64,000 bases of DNA from assembly GCA_013398275.1 (NCBI GenBank), contig VZSE01010145.1, positions 372,001 through 436,000 of the forward strand, written 5' to 3'. Below the pieces are notes generated by a model. It was not told the DNA's origin. It made no database searches and saw only the letters and a program-made list of their open reading frames with translations. Below, piece after piece: positions 24,714 to 36,947 of the stretch (position 1 is the first letter of the stretch; each line of letters starts with the position of its first letter). The DNA comes from Promerops cafer (lineage: Eukaryota; Chordata; Aves; Passeriformes; Nectariniidae). A program made the position numbers and the translations under genes.

Positions 24714-26783
24714 GTCTGGATAAGCACACAAACAAGAGCTGTCCACATTGCTGTGCAAAAAAGTGATGATGCTATCTCTACATTAGTCATTACCTAAATT
24801 ATGTTTAGGAAGAAGAAATTTCAGCATGTCAGCTAGTAACTATTCAATTATAATATCTTTCAATTTAAAGTAAAAGTTATCCACTAACTTTGTGCTGTTA
24901 TGTTGGTATTTCTTATGGCTGCCACAGACAACACTGACAACTCAATCAGCATAGGACTTCTATTTATTAAATAAAACAGAAAGTTGTTAATATGATTAAC
25001 AAGCTAATACCATAATAATGCAGAAATAATTTCATTATTGACCTTTAAATGCCTGTGGTTTTAGCATTTTCTTTGTCAAATATTTATGATAAGTTCTAAT
25101 AATTTGTATTTATTTCTATATATCTCTCATATTCAGAGATATTGGAAGGTAACTTCTCTGTCATATCTGGATAACATCCTAATGAGTTTCTCTTATAGTA
25201 CCCTAATTCCATGTTTCCTACTTAGGCTAAATATTTAGCAATAAATACCAATTTTACCGTCTTTTTGTCCAATGGTATTTATGCAAGAATGAAATACAGT
25301 TGTTGTCAGCAGTAGATCTGACAGCATTTTATGTAGATGGGTTATATTTTTGTTGACCATTTACAAACTGGGAAGGGTTCAACAAATATTGCCACCAAGT
25401 ATGGTAGGAAGGAATTCTATTGACTTCTAGACACAGCCTGCGTGCTCAGGACCAGTGTTCTCTTGGGATATTACTGCAGTCTTCTGCTTAGGAACTATGG
25501 TAACAACCACCCTGGTGGTGATAATAGCTCTAGTTTAGTCTAACTGGGGAGGTGACCACTTGGAAAGAAAGGTAACAAACCAGCTTCATCTGTAGTCCAC
25601 CTAAAAGACTTGTAAGGAAAGCTGTTGAGCCTGAGCAGTGAGAAATCACGGGTCAGTTGGCTGGAGAGACATCATGTGTGGCACTGAACTCTCTTTGGGC
25701 CACTTCAGAATGATTCCCAGGAATACACCTTCCGTTACTACCCCTTGCCTAGGACCAAGCAATGACTTTGTGACCTTTTTAGAACTCTTCAGATTTGCCT
25801 TACTGTCACAAAAAGTCCCTGACATAGAAGAAAATTTGCCCTTAATGTTGATCTTTCTTGCCTCATGGCGTGTGGGCATCGCTATGAGAGTCTGGGTGAG
25901 ACTCCCATGCCTTCAGCTCTGTTGGTTTGCTCCCTGTTCCAGACCACCATCTCTCTGGAAATAACCTGCCTTCAATATGAGGGGGGGCAGAAGGAACAGC
26001 TGGGGCCTGGTTTTAGAAGGAGTCTCATTTAAAGACTGGTGACTTGCCCCTCTGGGGCAGATGTAAAAACAATGGACCTGAGATTTCATGTTGCAATTTA
26101 GAAGAATTAGGGGATTTAAAATCGTAAAACCACACATAGTTTGGGTTATCTGCTGGAAAGGTGTCAAAATGTGGTGTTGTTGCAAACTGACACAAATTAT
26201 TTTCCTCTATTATATCAGATGAATTAGGTTATTGGGCTATTATTTGTTTTTGAAATAGATTCCAGTGGTTTGAAATTTTCAACATGTCATTCAAGGTTAA
26301 ATACTGATTTAAAAGGCCTTGTACTACTTTTATACTAAGAACTTTCAGGTTAGAAGATGGTTAAAGAGTGTAATTCATATCTATGTATGCTACTCTCTTC
26401 ACATTTGGATTAGTTTGTCTGGTCATCTCAAATTCTCATTAATCTCTTTCTCTCAAGTACCCCAGAAAGCTGAAACAATGCAAATGCATTTGAGGTGACC
26501 AATCACTATAAATATCAAATAGCATACAGTAAAAAGCAATACACTCACCAAAATATAGCCTGAAATATTTTTTTCACTCCTTTTCAACCCAGCCACTCTC
26601 ACCCAGGCAATCTTGCATTCCTACCTTTCATATGAAAAGCTTTTTTTTTTTAATGCCTTAAAAAAAGACATTTTGCCTTCTGTCTGATAACACCTGGATA
26701 CTTAGCCTTACCTTGCCTTACAAATTGCTCATGAAAATGTGCTTTCAGTTATCTGTAATGCAGTGGAGAAACTGAGTCCATAA
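24714..26783. other. Unannotated AT-rich DNA
   Basis: No gene recognised. A T11 run lies at about 26641-26651. The 108-codon plus-strand frame at 25638-25964 has no recognisable domain and overlaps a minus-strand frame. Confidence 0.5.
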
Positions 26784-26881
26784 AAGAAGTGGCTCTCAGC
26801 CCACCTTCTAGTCAGTGTGATAACCATTNGAAGAAGTGGCTCCTTGCTCTCAGCCCACTTCTAGTCAGTGTGATAACCATT
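26784..26881 (+). repeat. Tandem duplication joined by an N
   Basis: The block at 26784-26828 ('aagaagtggc' through 'gtgtgataaccatt') is repeated at 26830-26881, separated by the single N at 26829. The second copy has 7 extra bases after 'aagaagtggct' and lacks one C. The N at the exact junction makes an assembly misjoin of two alleles as likely as a real duplication. Confidence 0.85.
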
Positions 26882-27075
26882 GGGAACCTTGCCCTGTGTT
26901 TCTTTAAATGCTTTCTGTAAGCTCTTCTCAAACCTGTTGCTGGATCTTTATTACAATATCTTCTTTCTAATTTGAGATAATCGACCATTTGAAATGATGC
27001 TTTAGTAACCCTCTTGTGCTGCCCTAATTATAACCTATTTGTGTTTCCTGTTTTCTCACAGTTGCTCAAAAATTA

Positions 27076-27625
27076 ATGTGTTCCTTTCAAAGAGAATGTA
27101 CTGACCCTATTTTAGTCATGTTTTTGGCCTGCCACACTGCTCTTTTCAAGGTAACCTTGATATTGTTACAGACACACATCATAATTTTTTATGTGGGAAC
27201 TATCTATATTGATTTGACTGTGGCCTTTTGTTCCAATAAATCACAACATATTGCTATCTAAGTTTCCCTCAATTTGGCTGAGTTTAACTACAGCAGAATG
27301 GTTCTCTGGCTACATTAGAGAGCAAACACCAGTCATTTTGTTTGATGGTGTTGAATCTGGGGTGAAAATGTTATACACAAAGTTACCTCAGGAGCTAATT
27401 AGAGGGCTTTTACTTTTGCAGTTTTTATTAATGACCTGTCAACGCTGTATAGTTCATGAAATATTCTGTACATCTACATGCTGATGATGTGACCTTATAT
27501 ACAGTAAGAGCACAGATAAGGTGTCAGACCTTGACTGTTCTAACTCAGGATTTATGGAGTGATTTTCACAATTTAAAGATACACTTTTCTGCAGAAATAA
27601 ACTGGCTGAGAACCTTAGAAAAGTA
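27076..27625 (+). pseudogene. Frameshifted LINE reverse-transcriptase fossil
   Basis: Several reverse-transcriptase signatures occur in the right order but in three different frames. At about 27200-27245 a frame reads IYIDLTVAFCSN, matching motif A (typically IDLTKAFDSVN). Next, WFSGYIREQTPVILFDGVES at 27296-27355 matches the 'WF.SYL..R...V..NG..S' block. LPQ lies at about 27385, FINDLS at 27424-27441 and ADDVTLY at 27480-27500, the catalytic 'YADD' motif B/C region. A downstream frame reads LWSDFHNLKIH, like the 'W...N.LKIN' block after the active site. The element is a Jockey/CR1/L2-like non-LTR retrotransposon. Frame changes between blocks and an in-frame stop show it is dead. The exact family is not decidable by eye. 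Confidence 0.65.
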
Positions 27626-30329
27626 TAAAACATAATTGGAGGGGTAGCCTCTCATACTACAAACAGACCTAGGTGAACTGCAGTGGAAAGTAAGATTTCC
27701 CTCACCTCAGAAAATTCCTCAACCAGTGAAAAAGCCAAAGTTACCTTTTCTCCCTCCTCAGAGGAAATACTGATAAAGCTGGAAGGATCTAGATCTAAAT
27801 ATTTGCAATTGTAGCGGCAATTGTGATCATGACCTAGAAAACAGCCAAGCACATGAGTGCCAATTTGTTTTCAAACCAGTCACATTTTAGGACTTAGGAT
27901 CTTTTGGTTTTATTTGAATTCTTGTTTGTTTGTTTGTTTGTTTTGTTTTCTTTTTAACATAGAAATCCAGAGTGACAGTATTATCAATGTTTGGCTAATC
28001 TGTTTGCAGGAAGGAAAATGATTTGACCTGTCTTCTTGTAATATTTGCTTTGGTATTTTTTTTTTTAGACAGTGATATTGGAAAAATATCCTCAATAACA
28101 AAACCAATAGACTTTCATTCTTGGCCTAAAGCATGGGATCTATGAAAAGACAATGGCAGGTACATAAGGATCACACACTTCCTGTGTTGAAGAATCATGC
28201 TTGGAGCTGTTCAACTCCTTCTTTGGAACTCAGTGGAAGCTGGGTCATTCTTTAAGTCTGATGGTAGATCTTGCTCATGAGCAAATCACTTAACCATGCC
28301 AGGCTGATTCCTCTTCTCTGTCTTTCTCCCTGTCTTCCTCCCCCTAATAGGGTAGTTTTTCACAGGATTATGTGCTTGCTTCACTAGATTGCAGAGAAGA
28401 TTAATTATTTTTTCTCTGAAAGAGAACATGTGTATATGCTTTCCTTTACACATTGAGAACCTCTGGCTGCATTTTCTGGCTAAACAGTTTAGGAGACGAG
28501 TTCTAATAACCCTTTTCAGTTAGACTTTATTCCAGAGATGCCATAGCAATTCTGAGAATTGTATTTAATAGCTGCTTGTACAAGCCTGTATTGCTGATGG
28601 AGGGAACTCCTTATTTAAAAACCAATATGCCAGCTCCTATCTACTCCTGCTCATCAAGGGATTGATCAATAACTTTCTCATCTCTCCCTGGCCTCATGGA
28701 TTACGTATCAAGATGTATGCTTGCACCACTGCAGCCAGGATTCCTTCCTCAGGCAGTTTAGAGGCTCAAACAGGCAGAGAAGAGAGAATGACACACCCGG
28801 TACAAGTGCTGGAAGGCTGCCCTTGTGGAAGGGAGAATGCAAGCCTAGCAATTATCTCCTTTTCAAAAAACCTTATCCTCTGATATTTTCAAGTTGTTCA
28901 GTAGCTCTTGTTGAGACATGTCCTCGACTTCCGCCCATGTCCTCTTCATTATCACAAGTGAAAGAATGGACTTTTATGTATTGGCACGATCTTGGCTCCA
29001 AATTCTTGTGTGATTTTGTGACTGCATCTAAGTCCCAGACAATAGGAACTCTGACATAAAAACAGTTTTAAAAATTTTATTTATTCCAGGAGTTGCCCCT
29101 GCCACATTGCCAGTACCAAATCCTGAGAGCTTTAGAGGGTGAAAAACGCTTCTTCAGTTTCTTGTCCTCAGGGCTTCTGCTACAAACAAGAAGGAAAAAC
29201 AAGGTGGGGGGGTGGAAGAAGAGGAGAAAGTGCATTGAAGGTGTGATTTAGGTACTGAAGAAGTAGAAGGAGTGGAAATACTGCAGGAGAGGAGAAAGCA
29301 AGGTGTAACTGTGGAAGTCAAATGCATGGACAAAATGACTTTGAGCAGAGAGAGAAATATTTGATCCATAAGCAATGTGATAATGTGTTACCAGCTCTTG
29401 AGAAGCACTCTGCAGCACGGAGCATCCTAGGAGCAGAGACTGTTTCAGGAGCAGCAGGCCTGGCTGTTCACAAAGCAGCACTGTTTCCATGTGCAGCCCT
29501 TTCTTGTAGTTACTCACTCCCCACCAGTACATCCTAGAATCCCTGTCCTAGACAAGACGTCTCAGTGCTCCTTGATTGTAACAACCCCCCCGGGTTTTAC
29601 TCCACACACAGCTCCAGGTGTAAAGCTCCAGACATAAAACCAAGTTGCAATGGTCTAACGTGTTGGCATGACTCTCTGCAGAGGTACTCTCAGCTGTCAT
29701 GGTGCTAACTTACGTTCTTCCACCCGTTGCACTGAGGTTTAAGTTGGTGCATTTTCACCACTGTCCTGTGGCTTAAAACTGTGCAGTTTACTGCTTTGGC
29801 TCGGGCAACACGTGGCCTTGGCTAAGCTGTGGCAATTTGATTTTGCATCTGAGCCCAAGACAAGGGACACCACAGAGCTGCAGAGATAACTGAGGGTGGT
29901 CCAGGGACACCAAGGGACAGTAACAGGTCAGACTGGTACGTGGGGCTCCCAGCACACTCTGAGTTTAACCACAGGTGAGTTTTTCCAGATTTCATGGAGA
30001 AGGAAGTTTTAAGGAGAAGTTTGAAGAGAACACAGAAATTATTATTGTTATCTCTGACCATGAAAACTTTTTGTTTTGAGGACTGTGGGGACAACTTATG
30101 GGACAAAGCATGAACATGTTTGACATTTTAATAGGCCAGACAGGAGGAAACAACTCATTAATGAAGAAGAGCTGATAGGAAATGTGAGTGAGATCAGCTA
30201 CAAGGTTATTAAAAACAACAGGTAGTTTTGTATTTGGTATGATATGAAAATTATGCCAACAGAAGAAGATGAAAAGTCTGAGTGAAATGGTTAAAAGAAA
30301 TAGGCTAGAAAATAATTTTTGCCAGGCAT
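27626..30329. other. Unannotated DNA with a (TTTG)n microsatellite
   Basis: No gene recognised. A (TTTG)n run occupies 27922-27949. A perfect-looking splice donor (acag|gtgagt, junction after 29974) has no credible acceptor within a short distance upstream, so no exon is called. Frames at 28721-29059 (112 codons) and 29822-30106 (94 codons, minus) have no domain. Confidence 0.5.
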
Positions 30330-30520
30330 ATCCTTAATGGATGGGAGGATGATTGGTTTTGTCAAGGCTAAGAAAGGAATGTTGCAGTAATCAAGATGTG
30401 CTGTGATTAACATATGGGAAGAGCTATATATTAGAGTTGTTATGCAGAAAGAATCTACTAGAGAGAGACAAGACCTGAAGGGGTGGCTGTAGAGAGAGAT
30501 TCAGCTCTAGGATGAAACCA
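30330..30520. repeat. Possible ancient interspersed repeat
   Basis: The series 'gggaggatgattgg', 'gttgcagtaatcaagatg', 'gcagaaagaatctac', 'gacaagacctga' and 'gtagagagagattcag' has the order and texture of an old vertebrate interspersed repeat that I recall from other amniote sequence but cannot name. It has no coding potential. Confidence 0.3.
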
Positions 30521-32807
30521 TCTAATAAAAGTTTAAGTTTACATGTGAAGTATAGGTTTACATTTATATTGGCTGTCCTAACAATGTTAATAAATCTTAG
30601 TTTATTATGCAACATATTTTTTCCTGCTCAAACCTGACTTTTGCCCTGAGGTTTACCAAAAATAGAGTGTGCAAAAATTTATTTATTTTTCCTTGCTTCC
30701 TCTGTCTTTGTATAAACATCTGTTTCTTCTTTTATCATAAATTACAAGGAGCTTTCCTTTGTTGCTTCTCCTGTTGTGTAGATCATGTGATGTGCACAGC
30801 AATGCTGACACCTTACATGTAACACTACTGAAATGCTATGTTAATATGAAATGTAAAGAACACAACCAAATGAAGCAAAGATTTAGTTCTCTAGAATTTA
30901 ATTGCTAAAAATGAAGGCCTCCAACTGCTTATCATGTTTGTATGGATTACTTTCCATGAGTCAGACAAGCAGGATTTCAGCCCATGAGGGTGAAAAAGAA
31001 ACTGTAATAACCATAAAAAGGTGTAGGATTACTTATTTATAGACATGCATATTAGAAATGCAATAAAAAGTCCCAGTACAAACTCAGTAGACAAGCTTCA
31101 AACACAAAAAATAACCAGCTCTAAGTTGTTCCTAAATTATGGTGAGCTCTAAAGATGGCCTAAAACCAATTAACTTTTTTTTTTTTTTTTTTGGTACCTG
31201 TTTTATGTTTTAAAAATGACCAAAGAGATCTCTTTGAAAATATATTTTAAAAAAAGCTTCTAGACTTAAACCTTTTGTAAGAAGCTTCAGCCTGGAGCAA
31301 AATTTAATGGCTGAGCTATAAAGCACTGAAAACTTTCATAAAGGGGTTCATAAAGAAGCACCAAGTGACCCTAAACCAAGGAGGTCTAGAAAGCTGCACT
31401 GTAATAAACACAGGGCCTAGTTAATTTGCACTTCAGGGGTGCATGACATTTGAGTAAGATGCAGTTACTTTAAGCTCACTTCCAGCACGTGTCCAGTAGG
31501 TAGCAATGAGGGGGGATGCTGCAGCTGGGAGGTTTACTGTCAGTCAAAGCTAATACTAAATACTAATACTAAAGGAGGCTATCAGCTGCTGGGCAGACGT
31601 GGTTTGTCCCCTGTGCCTGGAAGGTGCTGAGCATGAATGGATGGGAGCAGCCTTTTCATCTACATTTCCTACTCCTAAGCTCCTCTAGGCTAGAAAGAGA
31701 CGTGTGGGCTGTGTGTACAGCTCATTTCCAGAACACTTGCATCAAAACGTAAGAACTGCTGTTACAGCTGCTGTCACTTTACTGTTCATCCCGTGGCAAC
31801 TGCTAAAATCTAGACCTGCATCTGTACCTGATTAATAGATTTAAGTCAAATGTAACATCCCCAAAAGAACTCCATAACTGGGTTAAATAGAAATACCAGT
31901 ATGCTCACTCACCCTCTCTAGTGTGTTATCTGTATGCAGTACAGATGTACTGTAAAAAAGTGTAATTAATTACTGTAAGAAACCATTCGTGTGTTTCTTT
32001 GTGTTTAATACAGGCACAAACACATGCAGTGTGTGAGGCATTAATACAAGACAGAGATATCCCTCACAGTTTGTAATTGCTCAGGCATCACCCATGCTTT
32101 TATAACATTTTTTTTATGTCTCAAGATGTTTCTGGTGGCTTGAGGACTAAGTTTTTTATCCAGAAGAGAGGCAAATTTATTCTAGGTCATTGCCTAGAGA
32201 TGGCCAGTGATAGATGCTCTTGCACTGATAAGACATCTGTGCAGGGTCTTCAGCCTCATGCTCTGCCTTCATCACCACTGTTCTCTACCTCCTCTCTGCC
32301 CTTGCAACCTCAGCCATGCTTGGCCTTCAGGCTGGTCCTCCCAGCACAATCAAGGCACAGCTACAGAACATACGAGATTTTCAAGCATCCTACAGTTAAT
32401 TTTCAGTTTCTCATCCTAGCAGTGGTCAGATTTGTTTCAGAAACAGACAGGAAAATGAAGGAAAGGCAGATGTTTGTCAAGGCTATATTCAGGAAGCTGT
32501 TGCTTAAGTGTGAAAATCAGTTACACTTTAACTGTGAGTGAGCAGCAGAAAAAGCATACTCTTTCCTCTACGTGTGTTTGCAGAACACTTCTCTTTTCTT
32601 CACCTGCAATGTGTTCCTTTATGCTCTGACTCTGCTTGGTTATCAATAATGTGCTCTGGGCCTAATAATGCTGCTGTTTTCACAATACTTTGTGGAGTAA
32701 TGCCATCCATCCCCATGGATTCATTGGTTCATGAAGGTATTGGTGAAAGCTGGGATAGATTTACTCAACTTTTCAACATAATATTGCTATCGTTCACTGC
32801 TAGGACA
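30521..32807. other. Unannotated DNA with a T18 tract
   Basis: No gene recognised. An 18-base T run lies at 31175-31192. The 154-codon plus-strand frame at 32077-32541 is about the length expected by chance in a window this size and contains no domain. Confidence 0.5.
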
Positions 32808-32840
32808 GGAATAAGGAATAAGGAATAAGGAATAAGGAAT
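32808..32840 (+). repeat. (GGAATAA)n microsatellite
   Basis: Four full 7-bp units and a partial fifth, all identical. It ends 14 bases before the left arm of the 125-bp inverted repeat. Confidence 0.95.
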
Positions 32841-32854
32841 GGCCTTTAGTGTAA

Positions 32855-32979
32855 ACAGCTCAGGCACTGAGCCTAGTGATTGCTGAGGGGTCTTTCTGAG
32901 GTGGGCATTTCTAGTTCTGTGCTTGCTGGGCATGTGGCTTGCATCTGAGTACTTGTCTTTGATTTGAAAGGCATTTTAC
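32855..32979 (+). repeat. Inverted repeat, left arm (likely source copy)
   Basis: These 125 bases are the exact reverse complement of 34009-34133; I compared them base by base and found no mismatch. The arms are separated by 1,029 bases. This copy has no flanking direct repeat, so it is taken as the template. It contains no CR1 or other recognised repeat sequence. Confidence 0.95.
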
Positions 32980-33597
32980 CTACACTTAGAAGCCTTTAAG
33001 AGCCTGAACCACTCTTGCATTTTTATTATGACCTATTAGCAGAGGAGTTTGAGGGAGTTGGGAGTTTCTTATAACAACAGAAATGGCCTTTTTCTCTACA
33101 GCCTTTCCTTTGAACTCACTAACCTCCTGTCTGCAGAAAGAAAACAGGATAAGAGCATCTTCTCCTTTTCTCCAGCCTTTTGTCCTCCTCAGGCTGGCCT
33201 TGCTCCAAAGTGCTTCCCTTGCTAACAGGATCCAGGATGAGAGCTACACAGGATTATCATGGCCTAAGTTTATCACATATCCTCAGTTCATAGTAACTTC
33301 TGTGCTCTGACACCTGCCTTGAGTGATCTGAATTAGAGAATGCCATTTTTCAGCTGGGCTGTGACTCAACGAGCCCACTGCTTTTGCTCAGAACCGAAAC
33401 TGCTCGGGTCGTGGTGGGGCTGTAACAGCAGAAGAATCCATTTATTGGGTGCCTTGTTGAGATACACTCCCACATCTGGGATGTGATTGCTGTGGAGCAG
33501 AGGCCACCCCATTGATTTCCTTTTCTCCAGTCAATGGGAAAATGGCATAGCTAGTCATCTTCAAGTGGCATACCTCGTGGCTGTGTTTTACTCCCAG

Positions 33598-33729
33598 TGG
33601 TTAACAGCCACGAATCCACACTTGCTGCAGTAAACTCCTGGCTTGGCCCTGACTGGTTTCGTGCTGCTGCTTTACTCGACTGCACCTTGAACTTTGCCTT
33701 TGTGGTCACTATTTTTATGAGTTTAAAAG
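33598..33729 (+). other. Candidate exon (unrecognised), between inverted repeat arms
   Basis: The 132-base interval is preceded by a splice-acceptor-like 'gtgttttactcccag' and followed by 'aaaag|gtgagttgg', a good donor. One frame (one base borrowed from an upstream exon, one left over) is open throughout and gives 43 codons whose second half, LDCTLNFAFVVTIFMSL, is a membrane-like hydrophobic run. The length is a multiple of three, so it could be skipped without a frame change. Against it: the polypyrimidine tract is short, a minus-strand frame is also open here, I recognise no protein family, and no companion exon was found. It may simply be chance. Confidence 0.18.
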
Positions 33730-33990
33730 GTGAGTTGGTGTCTAGGAAAGTGAGTAGAGTAACAAGTGAAAGGGAAGTGGAACAGTTGAAAACCAAGAAA
33801 AGAAATTATGTTTAGAGTTCTAGATTATTTTCCCCCTGTCTTTCACTGTGGCCATGCTACTGGAGATGGATTTGACTTTGAGGTAGCTACTTTCTGTACT
33901 GCCTCCTCTGACCCTGAGGCTTACTTTAACATTTCTCTTAATTCCTGGAGGAGCCCTCCTGTTTTGAACATCTTTGCTAGAGACAAATCT

Positions 33991-34008
33991 TGTGTAGAAA
34001 TTGCTTCA
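33991..34008 (+). repeat. 18-bp direct repeat, left copy
   Basis: TGTGTAGAAATTGCTTCA lies immediately left of the inverted copy and is repeated exactly at 34131-34148, like a target-site duplication. Confidence 0.95.
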
Positions 34009-34133
34009 GTAAAATGCCTTTCAAATCAAAGACAAGTACTCAGATGCAAGCCACATGCCCAGCAAGCACAGAACTAGAAATGCCCACCTCAGAAAGACCC
34101 CTCAGCAATCACTAGGCTCAGTGCCTGAGCTGT
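34009..34133 (-). repeat. Inverted repeat, right arm (inserted copy)
   Basis: Exact reverse complement of 32855-32979. It sits between two copies of an 18-bp direct repeat. Its last three bases (TGT) are shared with the right direct repeat, so the inserted part is 122 bases with 3 bases of microhomology at the right junction. There is no A tail and no terminal inverted repeat, so it is not a normal transposon insertion. Confidence 0.95.
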
Positions 34134-34148
34134 GTAGAAATTGCTTCA
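34131..34148 (+). repeat. 18-bp direct repeat, right copy
   Basis: Identical to 33991-34008. The bases on either side differ (T versus C before, G versus T after), so the duplication is exactly 18 bases. Confidence 0.95.
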
Positions 34149-36947
34149 TTCCCCAGTTCAAAGAATATATCCAGCTGCATGAGAGAAGAGAAAAATCTTT
34201 GCAACCTCTGAACTCTAAAGCTTCCATATAGGAGTCAAATACTATTAATACAATTTTCATATACCAGTGTGAGCACTCTTATTGTGATAATCTACTGCTA
34301 AAATGGTACACAAAGGCCTCTGTTCAGGTAAATTTGGAATAACCTGTTGAAACTTAAGTTGATTACTCCAATATACCTGACAAACTTGTCAGCATGGATG
34401 AATTGTTGTTCAGGAGAATTGCACAGGGCACACCATTTGAGGGAACATTCAGAAGACAAAGCCAGAAGAAAGAACCCTGTCCCTAAATTAAGTTTATGGT
34501 TTTCTGCCTCAAAAATGTACAAATTTCTGGAGCCCTTTTGTAAGTTAAGTCTTACATATCGTTACTAACTTCTGGTGCTTGCAGCTCTGCTGAGGTTAAT
34601 TTATGTTGACATTGTTACCAAGGCAGTGCTTTTTAACAGAGGTGAATGATTTTTAATACATCTCCTACATAAATCCACAAACAGGACATTGTTTGTGTGA
34701 GACCTGTCACCTGTAAGTGAGCATGCCAGTGGTCCTCATTAATCAGTCATTAAAGCTGAAGTTTTTATTTCCCACATTACCTATTCTAGGGCTTTTCAGT
34801 GTCCTGAGTTAATACAGGGTGGATAAAACGGTATGAGGCAAGTTTCTAGATTACTTCATCACTACAGAATATTACTCACAATTTTTATAACCAGAAATAG
34901 TTGAACCAGGTCAGACAACATCTTTTTCAGTACACCTGAACTCCTGGAAATTCAAAGGTTTCCCAGGACTGAACTGTAAATTCTAATAAAGCCCAGGTAA
35001 GATTCTGGCTTGGTTGTCTTTCTGGGATTTTTGTGCTTTTGATTTTGCCACCTCTGTGCTGTTTTTCTCCCCCGTCTTCCTCCAAGTCAGGAATCCCAGA
35101 CTTCCTAGGATCTGCAGCTCCTCGCAGACAAATGTATGGGTTCTCTTAGGTTTTGCTTCAAACATGTGCAGCAAAGACATGTCAAATCCTACTCTAAGCA
35201 GATTTATTTTTCTCTGGCCATCTTGAATTATTACTCTTCATAGGTAGAATACATCTTTCACAGTGCTTTAGAAACAAAAGTTGGGATACCAAATTGTGAC
35301 TATGAACAATAACAGTGGTATGTAGCTATATAACAGTAACATCTGGAGAGTCAGTAGTTCATTCTTCATCCTGTCACAGCCTTTGGATGCATAGCTGCAG
35401 TCTCTCTCACAAGGGCTTTGCAGGAAAGTTTAGGGCAAGATCAAGGGACATATCTAAGGGAAGTGGACACAACAAATATTTTAGAATTACTGGGGATCAA
35501 ACAGGATACAGAAAATACTTGTTACTGATAGAAATTCACAGAATTAATTTTATTAATTGAATATTTATGTGGTCTGTGCTATGCAGTTTTCTTTGGCTTC
35601 TGTGTTGGAAAGTATGGAAGTGGTGAGTCAAGATAATTGCTGTTTGTCAGCTCGTGTCCGTTTTCTTGCAAGGTGGGACACGTAGGCGGTTACGATGTGC
35701 AGAATGACAAGGATTGGAACAGAATGTGATATCCAAGACTTGCAGTGTATGGCTGTTGCACCTCATTCAGGATATTTCTTTGTGAGTTCATGTCCAGCTG
35801 CCCAGGAGCACCCAGAGCACCTACACTGCTGACTGCAGAGTGTAAGCCAGTGGCAGAAGGGATGATAGTGCTTGTTGCAATGAAGCCCTGAGCTCTGGAG
35901 CTCTGCTCTCTAAGAGAGCAAATGCAGTTTTCTGGGTTGAGGTTCACTGGGTCTGCATAGCAGTGGGCTCTTGTCCTTGTGCACTTTGTCCTGAGTTCAG
36001 AGTAATTCCCTGAATAAGTTTTGTGATGGCCTATGGTGGCAAGTAACTGATGCTTGTTAACCCTTGGTAACACTCGACAACCTCAGGGACCACTAATATT
36101 GCTGCATTCCTAAAGGATTTGTGTCTGCAGCTCCCTTGTACCACCAGAAAAGAGAAATCATCTTGTTGTCCTGCAAACAATCTATCAGAACCTGTCTCTG
36201 TGCTGGTTATATCATTCTTTTACTTTACTTTCACAAATTTTTCCCTTTTATTTTTGTTTTGCTACCACTGAATAATACACAGTCCCAGAGCTCTGGCAAA
36301 AAGAACCTGATGAAAGTGAACATATAAGAAAAATATTAGTAGCTGCAGTCTTCTTAGCAGAGGTAATGGCCATTGACATTAATGGGAATTATGCATGTGT
36401 GCAAGAGGAGTATGGCCCCTTTACTTACCAGAGCCCTTAATATGTTTTAGTGAGCCATGGTGGTGTTCTAAATATCACGAAACCCAAAGGAGATAGGGAA
36501 AACAACCTCTGGCACTGATGAGCTGGATTCATTGCTGTAACACAGAGGGCTGCTGAGGAATATTTCTGTTTCTTCTCCTGTGGAAACAGTTGTGCATGCA
36601 CTATTCAGTGGCATGAGAGAGGCGAAGGTAAGGAGAGTGCACAGAAAACTGGGGAAGGAAGTTCAGAGCAATCCGAGTTTTCAGATGTCAGACTGTCACA
36701 TAAAAATGTGAGAGTCCATAATTAAGCATTGTACTCACACACACACATATATTATTTTACACATAGGATATTTCTGTCTGCCTTTTATTCAAATTCTACT
36801 CTAGCCCTGCTTTGCACTGTTCTGTTTTATGAAAACAAAATGTGAAAATCTACTGATAAGCCAAAATAATAACTTTATGGCATGTCAGGACTATTTTTTA
36901 TTATTATTTTTTAACCTTGATCATGTTAAAATAGTGAACATATGTAT
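34149..36947. other. Unannotated single-copy DNA
   Basis: No gene or repeat family recognised. The 127-codon minus-strand frame at 35690-36073 shows no domain. A short (CA)n run lies at about 36735-36747. Confidence 0.5.
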
